Shown here piece by piece: positions 5,674-5,970 of a stretch of 5,970 bases of DNA (position 1 is the stretch's first letter; each line of letters starts with the position of its first letter). The position numbers were made by a program, and so were the translations under genes. The notes beneath the pieces were generated by a model. That model was not told the DNA's origin. It did not search any database and was given only the letters and a program-made list of their open reading frames with translations. The stretch lies in contig WALN01000058.1 of assembly GCA_015522865.1 (NCBI GenBank), positions 1 through 5,970 on the forward strand, written 5' to 3'. Origin of the DNA: Microcaldota archaeon. Lineage in GTDB: Archaea > Micrarchaeota > Micrarchaeia > Norongarragalinales > WALN01.

Positions 5674-5970
5674 TCAGATTCACCTCATTTTTTATTTTTT
5701 TCAAAGTTCCATAAACTTTGTCTGTTTTGAATATAACTTTTTCTCCATTTATTTCTTTTATCAATGCTATTGCGAGCTTTGCTTTTTGAACATACCTGTG
5801 GTCTACAAGCAGGACGTGCTTGTTTTTTATTGAAAATTCAGTCAAAAGCTTAGGATGCGCCTCACTCAATCCGAATTCGCCAAAAAGCCTTTTTATAGCC
5901 GTCAAAACAGCGTTTTCCACTTTATTTCCACTTATATTACTATCTGAAATAACTTCAAAAAGTATATATC
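5654..5970 (-). CDS. rnp2: RNase P protein component 2 (Pop5/Rpp14 family), 5' end outside window
   Basis: This is a protein subunit of archaeal RNase P, which binds the catalytic RNA and helps remove 5' leaders from pre-tRNA. The frame is open from the stop at 5654-5656 to the right edge and gives 104 residues. Family landmarks are an N-terminal strand YILFEVISD, then an alpha helix ending in RLFGEFGLSE, a strand HVLLVDHRYV, a helix with KAKLAIALI, and a C-terminal strand ending in VYGTLKKIK. A GTG at 5920 could be taken as a start. However, the 16 codons upstream of it, with no stop, match the conserved N-terminus of the family (usually R-Y-I-x-F-E-V), so that GTG is an internal valine. Archaeal members are about 110-130 residues, so only a short N-terminal piece is missing. 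The 3' end overlaps psmA by 20 bases. Identification rests on motif recall, without a search. Confidence 0.88.
   Translation of the reverse strand, partial: YILFEVISDSNISGNKVENAVLTAIKRLFGEFGLSEAHPKLLTEFSIKNKHVLLVDHRYVQKAKLAIALIKEINGEKVIFKTDKVYGTLKKIKNEVNLNGIITT
5680..5686 (-). promoter_or_regulatory. Ribosome binding site of psmA within rnp2
   Basis: GAGGTGA is the most complete Shine-Dalgarno match in the window. It lies inside the rnp2 coding region, six bases before the psmA ATG at 5673, and supports that start over the internal Met9. Confidence 0.68.

Noticed and set aside
1..5970. tRNA, rRNA, CRISPR, insertion sequence or toxin-antitoxin elements
   Set aside because: Nearly every base is accounted for by ten housekeeping-type genes. 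No tandem spaced repeats, inverted terminal repeats or RNA-gene signatures were seen by eye.

Overview
The window is an AT-rich stretch of archaeal chromosome. Ten protein genes are packed head to tail on the minus strand, and nothing convincing is coded on the plus strand. The archaeal assignment rests on the gene set: RNase P protein Pop5/Rnp2, proteasome alpha subunit, SBDS/Sdo1, exosome Rrp4-Rrp41-Rrp42, a FAU-1 (AU-1) protein, RNA polymerase subunit K and enolase. This is recognisably the archaeal exosome-proteasome 'superoperon'. Low GC, tight packing and unusual gene order would fit a small-genome lineage such as a DPANN group, but the window alone does not prove that.

Read in the direction of transcription (high to low coordinates), the order is as follows. 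First comes rnp2, cut by the right edge of the window. Then come psmA, SBDS, a small unrecognised 109-residue ORF, rrp4, rrp41, a FAU-1 gene, rrp42, rpoK and the 5' end of an enolase gene cut by the left edge. Junctions are overlaps of 4-23 bases or gaps of 0-30 bases. No tRNA, rRNA, mobile element, CRISPR array, terminator or long non-coding region is visible. Most starts are preceded by a GGTGA-type Shine-Dalgarno sequence 3-6 bases upstream, usually inside the last codons of the previous gene. This suggests one polycistronic mRNA with translational coupling.

Most of the genes serve RNA processing and decay. Rrp41 and Rrp42 form the phosphorolytic ring and Rrp4 its S1/KH cap. Pop5 belongs to RNase P, FAU-1 is a putative RNase related to RNase E/G, and SBDS matures the large ribosomal subunit. 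PsmA adds protein turnover, RpoK transcription and enolase glycolysis/gluconeogenesis.

Three points deserve a second look. FAU-1 lies between the two exosome ring genes, which are normally adjacent. An unknown small gene lies between SBDS and rrp4. The exosome cluster runs directly into rpoK-eno, which in many archaea belongs to a separate ribosomal-protein/RNA polymerase cluster. The enolase N-terminus is also unusually divergent. Two starts are better placed at internal ATGs (rrp41 at 3235, rpoK at 381). The apparent GTG start of rnp2 at 5920 is an internal codon, because the frame stays open and conserved to the window edge.
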